Source of the DNA: Thioclava sediminum
GTDB taxonomy: Bacteria > Pseudomonadota > Alphaproteobacteria > Rhodobacterales > Rhodobacteraceae
Reading direction: 5' to 3'
Length of the DNA stretch: 64,000 nt
NCBI RefSeq assembly: GCF_002020355.1
Contig: NZ_MPZV01000004.1
Location: forward strand, 124,001 to 188,000
Part shown: piece after piece, positions 46,987-56,637 of the stretch
Position numbering within the stretch: the stretch's first letter is position 1
Layout of the letters: each line of letters opens with the position of its first letter
The notes under the pieces: model-generated
What the model saw: only the letters and a program-made list of their open reading frames with translations
Databases searched by the model: none
Told to the model about the DNA's origin: nothing
Translations under genes and position numbers: made by a program

Positions 46987-49900
46987 TTATTCCGCCGGCA
47001 TCGCCTGCGGTTCGTCGCTGAGCGGGTAGGACAGATGCGCCAGCATCTCCTTCGGGCAGACCTGCAGGAAGTTCGCCTTCTCGGTCTCCCAGTGCTGGAG
47101 AATATCGGCCCCTTTGCGCGAGCCCGTCTCGGCGACGTGACGCTCGATCAGGCCTTTCAGCTCGGCTTCCCAATGCTCGTGGCCCAGACCGCAGGTGACA
47201 AGGCTTTCGAGATTGATCAGCTCTTCCGCCGTGTTGTCCGGATCGTAGAGATAGGCCATCCCGCCGGTCATCCCCGCACCGAAGTTCGGGCCGATCGAGC
47301 CGAGGATCACCGCGACGCCGCCGGTCATGTATTCACAGCCGTTGGAACCGCAGCCCTCGATCACCACTTTCGCACCCGAGTTGCGCACCGCGAAGCGCTC
47401 GCCTGCGCGGCCCGCCGCAAACAGGTGGCCCTCGGTCGCGCCGTAAAGCACGGTGTTGCCGATGATCGTGTTCTCGGAGGCGACCAGCGGCGAGGCCATC
47501 GGCGGACGCACGACGATCATGCCGCCCGAGAGACCCTTGCCGACATAGTCGTTGGCATCGCCCGACACTTCGATCTTCAGCCCCGGGGCCGCGAAAGCGC
47601 CCAGCGACTGACCGCAGGAGCCGGTCAGCTTCACCGTCAGGTGGTCCGATTGCAGCGCGTTGCGCATCCCGAAGTTCTTCACGATATGGCTCGAAGCGCG
47701 CGTCCCGATAGTGCGCAGCGTGTTGCGCACCGCGTAGGAGAGCTGCATCTTCTCGCCTTCCTCGAAGAAGCGATGACCATCCTTGATGATCTCCGCATCG
47801 AGCGTGTCCGAGACCCAGTTACGCGGCTTCGAACGGTCGTAGACGATCTTGTCCCAGCCATCGACGGTGATCAGGAGTGGATTGAGATCCAGATCGTCGA
47901 GATGGGCGGAGCCACGGCTCACCTGGCTGAGAAGATCGGCGCGACCGATCACCTCGTCGAGCGAACGCGCACCGATCGAGGCGAGGATCTCGCGCACTTC
48001 CTGAGCGTAGAAGGTGATGAGGTTCACCACTTTGTCCGCCGTGCCGGTGAACTTGGCGCGCAGCTCGGGGTCTTGGGTGCAGACGCCAACCGGGCAGGTG
48101 TTCGACTGACACTGACGGACCATGATGCAGCCCATCGCGATCAGGGCGGCGGTGCCGATGCCGTATTCCTCGGCCCCCATCATCGCGGCCATCACGATAT
48201 CGCGGCCCGTGCGCAGACCGCCATCGGTCCGCAGGGTGACGCGTTCGCGCAGGTTGTTCATCGCGAGCACCTGATGCGCCTCGGTCAGACCCATCTCCCA
48301 CGGGAGACCGGCATATTTGATCGAGGTCGCAGGCGATGCGCCGGTGCCGCCGTTGTGGCCCGAGATCAGGATAATGTCGGCCTTCGCCTTCGCCACACCG
48401 GCCGCGATCGTGCCGACGCCCGAGGACGCAACCAGCTTCACCGTCACTTTGACCTTCGGGTTGATCTGCTTGAGGTCGTAGATCAGCTGCGCGAGGTCTT
48501 CGATCGAGTAGATGTCGTGGTGCGGCGGCGGCGAGATCAGCGTCACGCCCTTGGTCGAGTGCCGCAGACGCGCGATCAGGTCGGTGACTTTCATCCCCGG
48601 AAGCTGACCGCCTTCGCCGGGCTTGGCGCCCTGAGCGACCTTGATCTCGAGCTCTTCACAGTGGTTGAGGTATTCGGCGGTCACACCGAAACGACCCGAA
48701 GCCACCTGCTTGATCTTCGCCGACGGGTTGTCGCCGTTGGGCTCGGGCACGAAATGCGCCGGGTCTTCGCCGCCTTCACCCGAGTCCGACTTCGCGCCGA
48801 TCCGGTTCATCGCGACGTTCAAGAGCTTGTGCGCCTCGGGCGACAGCGCCCCCAGCGACATGCCCGGCGTCACGAAGCGCTTGCGGATCGAGGTGATCGA
48901 CTCGACCTCTTCGATCGGCACCGGTTTGCCCAGCGATTTGATATCCAGCATGTCGCGGATATGGATCGGCGGGTTCGCCCGCATCATCGAGCTGTATTGC
49001 TTCCACAGATCATAGCTCGCGCGGTTACAGGCCGATTGCAGCATGTGCATCGACTGCGCGCCCCACGCATGGGACTCGCCGGTGCGGCGGGCCTTGTAGA
49101 AGCCGCCGATCGGGAGCACGTCCTGACCGCCTTTCCAGCCTTTCGCATGCACACCTTCCAGCGCGTGCTGGATGCCGTGCAGACCGATACCGGAGATGCG
49201 CGAATGCATGCCGGGGAAGTATTCCGCGACCATTGCGCGCGACAGACCCACGGCTTCGAAGTTCAGACCGCCGCGATAGGAGGAAATCACCGAGATCCCC
49301 ATCTTCGACATGATCTTCAGCAGGCCGGCGTCGATCGCATCGCGATATTTGCGCATCGCGTCGACCAGCGTGCCGCCCAGCAGACCGCGGTCGATCCGGT
49401 CGGCCAGCGTGTCCTGCGCGAGATAGGCGTTCACCGTGGTCGCGCCCGAGCCGATCAGAACCGCGAAGTAATGCGGGTCGATACATTCCGCCGAGCGCAC
49501 ATTGATCGAGCAGAAGGTCCGCAGACCTTTCTGCGTGAGCCAGCTATGCACGGCGCTCGTCGCGAGGATCATCGGCATCGCAACCTTGTCTTCGTCCTGC
49601 TCCTCATCGCTCAGCACGATATGGAGCGCGCCCGAGCGCACCGCGTCTTCGGCTTCCTGACGGATCCGGGTCAGACCCTCGCGCAGCGCATCCTGATCGG
49701 CATTGGCCGGGAAGGTACAGTCGATGATCGTCACCTGCTCGCCGAATTCGTTGAGCATGTGATCGAATTCGGAATTCGCGAGGAACGGGCTCTCCAAGAT
49801 CCAGATCTCGGTCTGCGAGCTATCCTCGTCGAGCACGTTCTTGAGGTTACCGAAGCGCGTCTTGAGCGACATCACCCGGCTTTCGCGAAGCGAGTCGATC

Positions 49901-51525
49901 GGCGGGTTGGTCACCTGGCTGAAGTTCTGACGGAAGAAATGGCTCAGCGGGCGATATTGCTTGGACAGAACCGCAGGCGGCGTGTCGTCGCCCATCGAGG
50001 CGATGGCTTCCTTGCCGTCCTCGGCCATCGGCGCGAGGATCTGTTCGATCTCTTCGACCGAATAGCCAGCCGCGACCTGACGCTTGCGCAGTTCACCGCC
50101 CGAGAATTTCGGGTTTTCCGGCACGTCGACGAGGATCGCGTTCAGATCGGTGACCTTGCCGACCCATTCGCCGAAGGGCTGGGCCGCGGCCAGTTTGTCC
50201 TTGATTTCGGTGTCGTGGTAGAGCTTGCCCTCGCGCATATCGACCGCGATCATCTGACCCGGACCAAGCGCGCCTTTCTCGACAACGCTCGCCTCGTCGA
50301 CCGGCACCATGCCGGCTTCCGAGCCCGCGATCAGCACGCCGTCGCCGGTGATGACATAGCGCAGCGGACGTAGACCGTTGCGGTCGAGACCGCCACAGAC
50401 CCAACGACCATCGGTCATCGCCAGCGCCGCCGGGCCGTCCCACGGCTCCATCACGGCGTTGCAATAGGCATACATGTCCTGCCACGCGGAGGGCATCGTG
50501 TCGGTGGATTTCGACCACGGCTCGGGGACGAGCATGGTCTTCACCATCGGCGCGTTGCGGCCCGAACGGACCATCAGTTCGAACACCGCATCGAGCGCGC
50601 CGGAGTCGGACGCCCCCGCCGGGATGATCGGCTTGATGTCTTCGGCGCTGTCGCCGAAGGCCGAGGAGGCCATGCGGATTTCATGGCTCTTCATCCAGTT
50701 GGTGTTGCCCTTGATCGTGTTGATCTCGCCGTTATGCGCCAGCATCCGGAAGGGCTGCGCCAGCCACCATTGCGGGAAGGTGTTGGTGGAATAGCGCTGG
50801 TGATAGATCGCGAAGGCGGACTCGAAGCGCTCGTCCTTCAGGTCGGGATAGAATTCCGCGACCTGCTCGGCCAGCATCATGCCTTTGTAGATGATCGAGC
50901 GGCACGACAGCGAGCACATGTAGAGCCCGTTGATCTGCGCCGCGATCGCCGCTTTCTCGATACGGCGGCGGATGATGTAGAGCTCGCGCTCGAACTGCTC
51001 CTCGTCGATATCCTTGTCGTTGCGGATCAGGATCTGCTCGATCTCGGGGCGGGTCGAATTGGCTTTCTCGCCCAGCACCTCGGTGTTCACCGGAACGTGG
51101 CGCCAGCCGTAGATGTAGTGACCCATCCGCAGAACTTCGGATTCCACGATCGTGCGGCAGCGCTCCTGCGCGCCGAAATCGGTGCGCGGCAGGAAGACCT
51201 GACCGACGGCGACCATTTTCTCCATGTCCGGCTCGTGGCCGGTGCGGCGGATCTGGTCATAGAAGAAGGGGGCGGGGATCTGGACGTGGATGCCCGCGCC
51301 GTCGCCGGTCTTGCCGTCGGCATCGACCGCGCCGCGGTGCCAGATCGCTTTCAGCGCGTCGATGCCGTTCTCCACGACGCGACGCGAGGCCTTGCCGTCG
51401 ATCGACACCACGAGGCCGACGCCGCAGGACGCCTTCTCGTCTTCTTCCTTCCACAGCGAATTCTCGTTCATCCACTGGCGTTTCGCTTCCTCGGCGGCCA
51501 CCCAGGCTTCGTCATATTTGGTCAT
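46987..51525 (-). CDS. gltB: Glutamate synthase large subunit
   Basis: GltB takes the amide of glutamine and adds it to 2-oxoglutarate; with GltD it makes glutamate from ammonia fixed by glutamine synthetase. The 1512-aa protein has a 33-residue propeptide ending before the nucleophile C34 (KASCGVGLVVS), the class II amidotransferase domain to about 430, a central domain, and the FMN domain. The latter carries SGHNGGTGASPATSIKYAG and the 3Fe-4S cysteines in RQCQSNTCPVGVCTQ. The C-terminal beta-helix (about 1260-1512) has Gly-rich GxxxG turns. It overlaps the upstream exported-protein gene by 4 bp. Confidence 0.97.
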   Translation of the reverse strand: MTKYDEAWVAAEEAKRQWMNENSLWKEEDEKASCGVGLVVSIDGKASRRVVENGIDALKAIWHRGAVDADGKTGDGAGIHVQIPAPFFYDQIRRTGHEPDMEKMVAVGQVFLPRTDFGAQERCRTIVESEVLRMGHYIYGWRHVPVNTEVLGEKANSTRPEIEQILIRNDKDIDEEQFERELYIIRRRIEKAAIAAQINGLYMCSLSCRSIIYKGMMLAEQVAEFYPDLKDERFESAFAIYHQRYSTNTFPQWWLAQPFRMLAHNGEINTIKGNTNWMKSHEIRMASSAFGDSAEDIKPIIPAGASDSGALDAVFELMVRSGRNAPMVKTMLVPEPWSKSTDTMPSAWQDMYAYCNAVMEPWDGPAALAMTDGRWVCGGLDRNGLRPLRYVITGDGVLIAGSEAGMVPVDEASVVEKGALGPGQMIAVDMREGKLYHDTEIKDKLAAAQPFGEWVGKVTDLNAILVDVPENPKFSGGELRKRQVAAGYSVEEIEQILAPMAEDGKEAIASMGDDTPPAVLSKQYRPLSHFFRQNFSQVTNPPIDSLRESRVMSLKTRFGNLKNVLDEDSSQTEIWILESPFLANSEFDHMLNEFGEQVTIIDCTFPANADQDALREGLTRIRQEAEDAVRSGALHIVLSDEEQDEDKVAMPMILATSAVHSWLTQKGLRTFCSINVRSAECIDPHYFAVLIGSGATTVNAYLAQDTLADRIDRGLLGGTLVDAMRKYRDAIDAGLLKIMSKMGISVISSYRGGLNFEAVGLSRAMVAEYFPGMHSRISGIGLHGIQHALEGVHAKGWKGGQDVLPIGGFYKARRTGESHAWGAQSMHMLQSACNRASYDLWKQYSSMMRANPPIHIRDMLDIKSLGKPVPIEEVESITSIRKRFVTPGMSLGALSPEAHKLLNVAMNRIGAKSDSGEGGEDPAHFVPEPNGDNPSAKIKQVASGRFGVTAEYLNHCEELEIKVAQGAKPGEGGQLPGMKVTDLIARLRHSTKGVTLISPPPHHDIYSIEDLAQLIYDLKQINPKVKVTVKLVASSGVGTIAAGVAKAKADIILISGHNGGTGASPATSIKYAGLPWEMGLTEAHQVLAMNNLRERVTLRTDGGLRTGRDIVMAAMMGAEEYGIGTAALIAMGCIMVRQCQSNTCPVGVCTQDPELRAKFTGTADKVVNLITFYAQEVREILASIGARSLDEVIGRADLLSQVSRGSAHLDDLDLNPLLITVDGWDKIVYDRSKPRNWVSDTLDAEIIKDGHRFFEEGEKMQLSYAVRNTLRTIGTRASSHIVKNFGMRNALQSDHLTVKLTGSCGQSLGAFAAPGLKIEVSGDANDYVGKGLSGGMIVVRPPMASPLVASENTIIGNTVLYGATEGHLFAAGRAGERFAVRNSGAKVVIEGCGSNGCEYMTGGVAVILGSIGPNFGAGMTGGMAYLYDPDNTAEELINLESLVTCGLGHEHWEAELKGLIERHVAETGSRKGADILQHWETEKANFLQVCPKEMLAHLSYPLSDEPQAMPAE

Positions 51526-52286
51526 TGCAGTGCCTCCTTGGAGAAAGAGCGGGAAAGGGGGGCGAGGCTGACTTGCGTGGGCCGAAGATCGGCCTGCGTC
51601 ATCATCAGGTCGCAGTCATATTCGGGCGTCTCGGTCGAGAAACCGGGATCGCCGGGAAAGTCGAAGCGCACGGGGCTGTCGTCATAGCTCACGACATCGC
51701 CCTGATCGTTCTCGAACCGCTCCGCGCCGCTGAAAAACACGCGATATTTGCGCGAGATATATTGCGTGCCGGTGCGGGTCGCGACGGTCTGGCCGTTCTG
51801 GTCATCCTCGCGCAGATCGAAGGTGATCGTCTCGAGCGGGACATCGTCGATGCTGACCGACTTGCCCGTGAGGGTATCGCTGCCGACATAGCGGCGCAGA
51901 CCCCGATAATTCGAGCGCGTGACGAAATCGTAATCGTCCTTGCCATCCGACAGGAGCGCCGAGAACGAGGGAGCATCCTTCGATGCGCCCGGATCGAACA
52001 TCTCGATCTCGCCGTTATCGGTCGACACGCTTTCAAGCCAGCGCGTCTCGGCATCGATATGGCTCAGGTAATAGATGCCCTCACCATCCGCGAAGGCGGT
52101 CCAGAGATCTCCCTCCGGATCGGCGGCGCAGCGGTAGTAATTGGCCACCTGACAGTTATGCATCTGCACGGTCATGAAGACCTCGCAGCCCTGCGGCGGC
52201 GCGAAGTCTTCGGCATGGGCGGGCAGGGCGCTGAACAGCCCCCCGCAGATCGCCATGCCGAGAAAATTCGACCGCATCGCATACAT
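51522..52286 (-). CDS. Exported protein of unknown function inside glt operon
   Basis: I do not recognise this family. The 254-aa product has a signal peptide (MRSNFLGMAICGGLFSALPAHA, after an optional three residues) and then no membrane segment, so it is predicted periplasmic. Features are GCEVFMTVQMHNCQVANYYRC (four cysteines in the mature N-terminal 25 residues, including the GC), SNYRGLRRYVGSDTLTG and TYISRKYRVFFSGAERF-like beta-strand text. It is encoded between gltD and gltB, with its stop overlapping the gltB start (ATGA), so its synthesis must be tied to GOGAT. A role is not apparent. Confidence 0.75.
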   Translation of the reverse strand: MYAMRSNFLGMAICGGLFSALPAHAEDFAPPQGCEVFMTVQMHNCQVANYYRCAADPEGDLWTAFADGEGIYYLSHIDAETRWLESVSTDNGEIEMFDPGASKDAPSFSALLSDGKDDYDFVTRSNYRGLRRYVGSDTLTGKSVSIDDVPLETITFDLREDDQNGQTVATRTGTQYISRKYRVFFSGAERFENDQGDVVSYDDSPVRFDFPGDPGFSTETPEYDCDLMMTQADLRPTQVSLAPLSRSFSKEALQ

Positions 52287-52312
52287 TCCTTTTCAGATCG
52301 GCAGGGCGCGGA

Positions 52313-53746
52313 TCACTCCGCCGCCACCGCCGCCACGTTTTCGAGATAGCGCAGGATCGAGCCCGCCGCTTCGCGCCCGTCGCGGATCGCCCAGACGACG
52401 AGGCTTGCGCCGCGCACGATGTCGCCCACCGCATAGACGCCCGGGATCGAGGTCGCGTGGGTGCCGAATTCGGCCTTCACGGTGCCCCAGCGGGTCGTTT
52501 CCAGATCGTCGGCCTCCCAAGTGCCGGGCAGGTCTTCGGGCTCGAAGCCGAGCGCCTTGATCACCAGATCGGCCTCTTCGTCATAGATGCCGCCCTCGAT
52601 CTTCTCGGGGCTCTGACGGCCGGACGCATCCGGCGCGCCCAGACGCATCTGCTGCACCGAACAGTTGGTGACCGGGTTGCCCGAGAAGGCCGCAGGTGCG
52701 GAGAGCCAGACGAATTCCACGCCCTCTTCCTCGGCGTTCTGCACTTCGCGCTGCGAGCCCGGCATGTTGGCGCGGTCGCGGCGATAAAGACATTTCACCG
52801 ACTTGGCGCCCTGACGGATCGCGGTACGCACGCAGTCCATCGCGGTGTCGCCGCCGCCGATGACGATGACGCGCTTGCCTTCCGCGTTCAGCGTGCCGTC
52901 TTCGAACTCGGCCACGTCGTCGCCAAAGCTCTTGCGGTTCGAGGCGGTAAGATAGTCGATCGCGCGCACGATGCCGGCCGCATCCGCGCCCTCGTCGGTC
53001 AGTTCGCGCGTCTTGTAGACGCCCGTCGCGATCAGCACCGCGTCATGCTTGCCGCGGATCGCGTCGAAGGAAATATCGGTGCCGACATTGCAGTTCAGCA
53101 CGAATTCGACGCCGCCATCTTCCAGCTGCTTCACGCGCTGCATGACGATGTCTTTCTCCAGCTTGAAGCCGGGGATGCCATAGGTCATCAGGCCGCCCGC
53201 GCGGTCATAGCGGTCATAGACCGTGACCTGCACGCCAGCGCGACGCAGCGCGTCGGCGGCCGCCAGACCGCCCGGGCCCGCGCCGATGATGCCGACGCTT
53301 TCGGCGCGCTCGGTCGACGGTTTGATCGGTTTCACCCAACCCATGTCGAAGGCGGTGTCGGTGATGTATTTCTCGACCGCGCCGATGGTGACGGTGCCGT
53401 GGCCCGACTGTTCGATCACGCAGTTGCCTTCGCACAGACGGTCCTGCGGGCAGATGCGACCGCAAATTTCCGGGAAGGTGTTGGTGGCCTGCGACATCTC
53501 GTAGGCTTCCTGCAGACGGCCTTCGGCGGTCAGGCGGAGCCAGTCGGGGATGTTGTTATGGAGCGGGCAATGCGTGTGGCAATAGGGCACGCCGCATTGG
53601 CTGCAGCGGCTCGCCTGCTCGGCGGCCTTCTCGGCCGCGTATTCGCGATAGATTTCGTTGAAATCATGGGAGCGCACGTTCGCGTCGCGCTTCTGAGGCA
53701 TCTCTTTCGCCGTCTTGACGAACTTGAGCATCGGTTGCTTGGCCAT
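52313..53746 (-). CDS. gltD: Glutamate synthase small subunit
   Basis: GltD oxidises NADPH and passes electrons to GltB. The 477-aa protein has two cysteine clusters for 4Fe-4S centres (CSQCGVPYCHTHCPLHNNIP and CGRICPQDRLCEGNC), an FAD site VGIIGAGPGGLAAADAL, and an NADPH site VIVIGGGDTAMDCVRTA. Its order gltD-exported protein-gltB differs from the E. coli gltBD order. GGGAGG lies 7 bp before the ATG. A long interrupted inverted repeat sits 61-156 bp upstream. Confidence 0.97.
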   Translation of the reverse strand: MAKQPMLKFVKTAKEMPQKRDANVRSHDFNEIYREYAAEKAAEQASRCSQCGVPYCHTHCPLHNNIPDWLRLTAEGRLQEAYEMSQATNTFPEICGRICPQDRLCEGNCVIEQSGHGTVTIGAVEKYITDTAFDMGWVKPIKPSTERAESVGIIGAGPGGLAAADALRRAGVQVTVYDRYDRAGGLMTYGIPGFKLEKDIVMQRVKQLEDGGVEFVLNCNVGTDISFDAIRGKHDAVLIATGVYKTRELTDEGADAAGIVRAIDYLTASNRKSFGDDVAEFEDGTLNAEGKRVIVIGGGDTAMDCVRTAIRQGAKSVKCLYRRDRANMPGSQREVQNAEEEGVEFVWLSAPAAFSGNPVTNCSVQQMRLGAPDASGRQSPEKIEGGIYDEEADLVIKALGFEPEDLPGTWEADDLETTRWGTVKAEFGTHATSIPGVYAVGDIVRGASLVVWAIRDGREAAGSILRYLENVAAVAAE

Positions 53747-53806
53747 TGTGGCGCCTCCCTAGAAAACCGGTGGGTGCGCATGACTACACTGCCTGCCACA
53801 GCAATA

Positions 53807-53902
53807 AAAGTAAGCAAGGCTGACCTAAATGTGCATTTTTTGCGAGAGGCGCACGAGAAGGCACCTCAAATTCGCTCAAAATAGGTCAGCTTCATTTACT
53901 TT
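53807..53902. repeat. Interrupted inverted repeat upstream of gltD
   Basis: Left arm AAAGTAA-N5-GCTGACCTA (53807-53827) and right arm TAGGTCAGC-N5-TTACTTT (53882-53902) match perfectly at 16 positions; only the 5-bp inserts (GCAAG versus ATGAA) differ. A 54-bp centre separates them. Identical half-sites split by equal spacers in both arms suggest two binding sites of one regulator in opposite orientation, about 75 bp apart. Confidence 0.85.
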
Positions 53903-53963
53903 GTTGCCGCTTTACCCTGATTTTCCTGAGGATCACGCGCTGCCGAAAAGCGATTCGCCTTCG

Positions 53964-54761
53964 TCAGCCTAACACACCGACCGCCGCAAGGCTCAGCAGG
54001 AGCCCGCCGAAGATGATCCGGTAGATCGCGAAGATGGTGAAACGGTGCCCCTGAATATAGCCAAGAAGCCATTTCACCGCGACAAAGGCCGTGACGGTCG
54101 AGACGACGAAAGCGATGCCGAGCCCGGCCCAATCCTCGTTGCCGCCGGTCCCGTCCTTGAGCTGCTTGAGCAATTCGTAACCGCTCGCCGCGTACATGGT
54201 GGGAATACCGACGAGGAAGGCGAATTCGGTCGCCGCCGCCCGGTTCGAGGTGCCCAGAAGCATCGCCACGAAAATCGTCGTGGCCGAGCGCGAGGTGCCC
54301 GGAAAGACCCCGGCCACGATCTGCGCGATCCCGACCGCGATGGCGACGCGCCAGAAGATTTGGCTGTTATCGGCCTGCCGATCCGCGACGCGTTCCGCAA
54401 ACAGCATCCAGAAGCCGCCGATCACAAGCGCCCAGGCGACGGGTTGGATCGTTGTCGGCAGCTCGAAGCCCATCTTTTTCACGATCAGGCCCAAAACGGC
54501 GGTGATCAGGAAGGCCACGGTGAGCTTCGCGAGATAGTCGCGGTTCTCCGGATTGCGCCAGTTGAACAGAAGCTCCATCAGGCGACGCCAATAGATCAGC
54601 GTCACAGCGAGGATCGCCCCGGCCTGAATGACGATATTGTAGGTATCCGAGCGCGTGCCAAGCCAATGTTCGGCCAAGATCAGGTGGCCAGTGCTCGAAA
54701 TCGGGAGAAACTCGGTGATCCCTTCGATCACACCGAGCAGAACGTCGTTCAGATAGCTCAA
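53964..54761 (-). CDS. uppP: Undecaprenyl-diphosphate phosphatase UppP
   Basis: UppP recycles undecaprenyl pyrophosphate, the carrier for cell wall and surface sugars; high levels confer bacitracin resistance. The 265-aa membrane protein has the active-site motifs GVIEGITEFLPISSTGHLIL (10-29) and FPGTSRSATTIF, and about eight helices. Family length and motifs match. It lies alone, in the same orientation as its neighbours, with gltD 217 bp away. Confidence 0.95.
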   Translation of the reverse strand: MSYLNDVLLGVIEGITEFLPISSTGHLILAEHWLGTRSDTYNIVIQAGAILAVTLIYWRRLMELLFNWRNPENRDYLAKLTVAFLITAVLGLIVKKMGFELPTTIQPVAWALVIGGFWMLFAERVADRQADNSQIFWRVAIAVGIAQIVAGVFPGTSRSATTIFVAMLLGTSNRAAATEFAFLVGIPTMYAASGYELLKQLKDGTGGNEDWAGLGIAFVVSTVTAFVAVKWLLGYIQGHRFTIFAIYRIIFGGLLLSLAAVGVLG

Positions 54762-54818
54762 GAAATACCGCCTAGGTCAGAGAGGCGCCGCAAGCGGCAC
54801 CGGGGAGGAAGGAGGGGG

Positions 54819-55805
54819 TTATGTCTTGCGAAGGTTCTTCGCCGAAGCTTTGATGTCGTCATATTGCCCACCGGGGCGGAAGCGCCACAGGTAGCCGGGC
54901 ATCACCGCTTCCATTGCCATAGGCTGAATTCCGAGATCGGAGAAGCCTTTCGCGCCCTCGGACACGACATTGTCAGCTTGCAGGTTCTTCACCTGATCGC
55001 GCGTGAGAATGCGGTTAGTGAACAGCCCGCCGGTGACCGCCTGACCCAGATCGAAGACGCCGCCGAGGATGCTCGCGATCCAGCGCGGCAACGACAGTAC
55101 GAGGCGACGACGGTGAATCACCGTCAGCATCTGCTTCATCAGGTCGTGGAACGTCTCCACATCCGGCCCGCCGAGTTCATAGGTGCCGGGCGAAACTTCC
55201 CCGTCCGCTGCCATCACCGCGACCTTCGCCACGTCGTCGACGAAAACCGGCTGGAATTTCGTGTGACCGCCGGTGATCGGAAGGATCGGGGTGAAGCGCG
55301 ACATCGAGGCGAATTTGTTGAAGAACCCGTCCTCGTTGCCGAAAATGATCGAGGGGCGCAGGATCACGGCCTGCGGATAGGCGTCCAGCACCGCCTTCTC
55401 GCCTGCAGCCTTGGTGCGGGCATATTCGCTCTCGCTGTCGGGATTGGCGCCGATGGCCGAGATCTGCACCAGTTTCGGCACATCCATCTCTGCGGCGATA
55501 CGCGCCACGCGACCCGCACCTTCGGCTTGCACGGCGCCGAACTTGTTCTTGCCTTCATTGACGAGAATACCGACGCAGTTGATCACCGCATCCGCGCCCT
55601 GCATCGCCGCGCGCACGCTGGCGTCGTCGCGAATGTTGCAGAAGACCGGCTCGACTTGCCCGACCGCACCATAGGGTTTGACGAAGAGCGCCTCGTTCGG
55701 ACGCCGGACCGCAACGCGAATCCGCCAACCGTCCTTTGCCATGCGCTGCGCGATATAGCGCCCGACGAACCCCGAACCGCCGTAGATCGTAACCAGCTTG
55801 GACAT
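54819..55805 (-). CDS. NDUFA9-like complex I-associated NAD(P)H-binding protein
   Basis: A 328-aa atypical SDR of the NDUFA9/39-kDa complex-I-associated type. It has the nucleotide-binding [18 protein letters not shown] (6-23), [44 protein letters not shown] with the Y/K region, and [17 protein letters not shown]. Members may stabilise NADH dehydrogenase; a general NAD(P)-binding role is the safer reading. ATG 55805 is preferred; the frame stays open upstream across the antisense of tRNA-Leu, which is not coding. Confidence 0.87.
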   Translation of the reverse strand: MSKLVTIYGGSGFVGRYIAQRMAKDGWRIRVAVRRPNEALFVKPYGAVGQVEPVFCNIRDDASVRAAMQGADAVINCVGILVNEGKNKFGAVQAEGAGRVARIAAEMDVPKLVQISAIGANPDSESEYARTKAAGEKAVLDAYPQAVILRPSIIFGNEDGFFNKFASMSRFTPILPITGGHTKFQPVFVDDVAKVAVMAADGEVSPGTYELGGPDVETFHDLMKQMLTVIHRRRLVLSLPRWIASILGGVFDLGQAVTGGLFTNRILTRDQVKNLQADNVVSEGAKGFSDLGIQPMAMEAVMPGYLWRFRPGGQYDDIKASAKNLRKT

Positions 55806-55920
55806 GGGCAGAGGCCTTTCCTTGCAAGAATTTCGTTCTTTGATTACCGCCTCGCCCCCGCGGGAACAAGGCCAAAGACCCGAAGAGTCGAAGCTTGCGA
55901 ATTTTTCGTGTCGATCCCCG

Positions 55921-55949
55921 TTGACAGTCCCAGCGCCGCTATGTATCTC
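55921..55949 (+). promoter_or_regulatory. Promoter of tRNA-Leu
   Basis: A perfect -35 TTGACA (55921-55926), 17 bp, and TATCTC (55944-55949), 16 bp before the mature 5' end. The -10 is only half conserved, common for strong GC-rich-genome tRNA promoters. Confidence 0.6.
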
Positions 55950-55965
55950 GCGCTCCACGACACCT

Positions 55966-56050
55966 GCCCAGGTGGCGGAATTGGTAGACGCGCACGGTTC
56001 AGGTCCGTGTGCCGCAAGGCGTGGAGGTTCGAGTCCTCTCCTGGGCACCA
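55966..56050 (+). tRNA. tRNA-Leu (anticodon CAG)
   Basis: An 85-nt class II tRNA with acceptor GCCCAGG / CCTGGGC, encoded ACCA end, and a long variable arm (TGCCGCAAGGCGT). The anticodon arm CACGG-TTCAGGT-CCGTG gives CAG, which reads CTG codons, the main leucine codon in this window. Confidence 0.95.
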
Positions 56051-56060
56051 TAAACCAAGC

Positions 56061-56100
56061 GAAAAGCTCGGAAAACTTCGGTTTTCCGAGCTTTTCTCTG
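56061..56100 (+). terminator. Terminator of tRNA-Leu
   Basis: A 16-bp perfect stem, GAAAAGCTCGGAAAAC (56061-56076) with GTTTTCCGAGCTTTTC (56081-56096), closed by a TTCG tetraloop; it starts 11 bp after the tRNA CCA. Confidence 0.93.
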
Positions 56101-56637
56101 TCTTGGGCCTGATTTTGCCTCAAAAACGGTCCCGCATGTGAATTTCATGAGGTGGGTTATGAATATCGTTCGTGAGGCTCGACCCTGAGGCGTAACGATA
56201 AGATTCGGGCGCACCGGTTCCGGTTCAGTGGAGCAAATGCGGAAAGGATTTGGTGGCGCGCCCAGTTGAGCATTGGCTCGCCATCTCTTCAGCGCGATTA
56301 CCGGCTCGCCTAAAGCCGCGCAGGCAAGTCCACCGACGCCGCCTGATCCAGCCGATGAAGGCTTGGCCTTCACGGGCCAAGGCGGCCAGTCAACTGCCCG
56401 CTACCTGGGGAGCGCGGTTGACCGGTCGCTGTCTCATAGTGCGCGTCGCGCCCTTACCCCGAAGTCGCCGTTTTTTGCGCCGCCGATGGCAGGATTTTAC
56501 CCCGCCGTTGACAGTTGCTCCTCATCGTCAAGGCTCTGCGCGGGCCGCCGACCTCCTTAGCGCGGCAAAAAGGGGCCTCTTCGCGCGATCGTCTCGTTTC
56601 CATGTCCTCTCGAATGAATTTGTTCAGCTAAAAACGT
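56101..56637. other. Gene-free stretch between tRNA-Leu and catabolic operon
   Basis: 537 bp without a convincing gene in either strand. Frames that stay open here read as low-information arginine-, serine- or proline-rich text. One small stem-loop (CTTGGCC / GGCCAAG, 56362-56381) is seen. No duplicate of the tRNA 3' end, integrase or transposase remnant was found, so there is no direct sign of an inserted element. Confidence 0.6.

Noticed and set aside
47035-50373. Very long plus-strand open frame opposite gltB
   Set aside because: It mirrors a certain 1512-aa gene; the His/Arg/Asp-rich composition is typical of antisense of GC-rich coding DNA.
53780-53884. 34-codon plus-strand frame within the gltD upstream repeat
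   Set aside because: No ribosome-binding site or family features; it overlaps both arms of the inverted repeat and is best explained as non-coding control DNA.
54096-56141. Long plus-strand frame across uppP, the NDUFA9-like gene and tRNA-Leu
   Set aside because: It reads antisense through two real genes and sense through a tRNA.
55999-56373. Minus-strand frame ending [16 protein letters not shown]
   Set aside because: Antisense of tRNA-Leu, again a classic false protein; no family features in the remainder.
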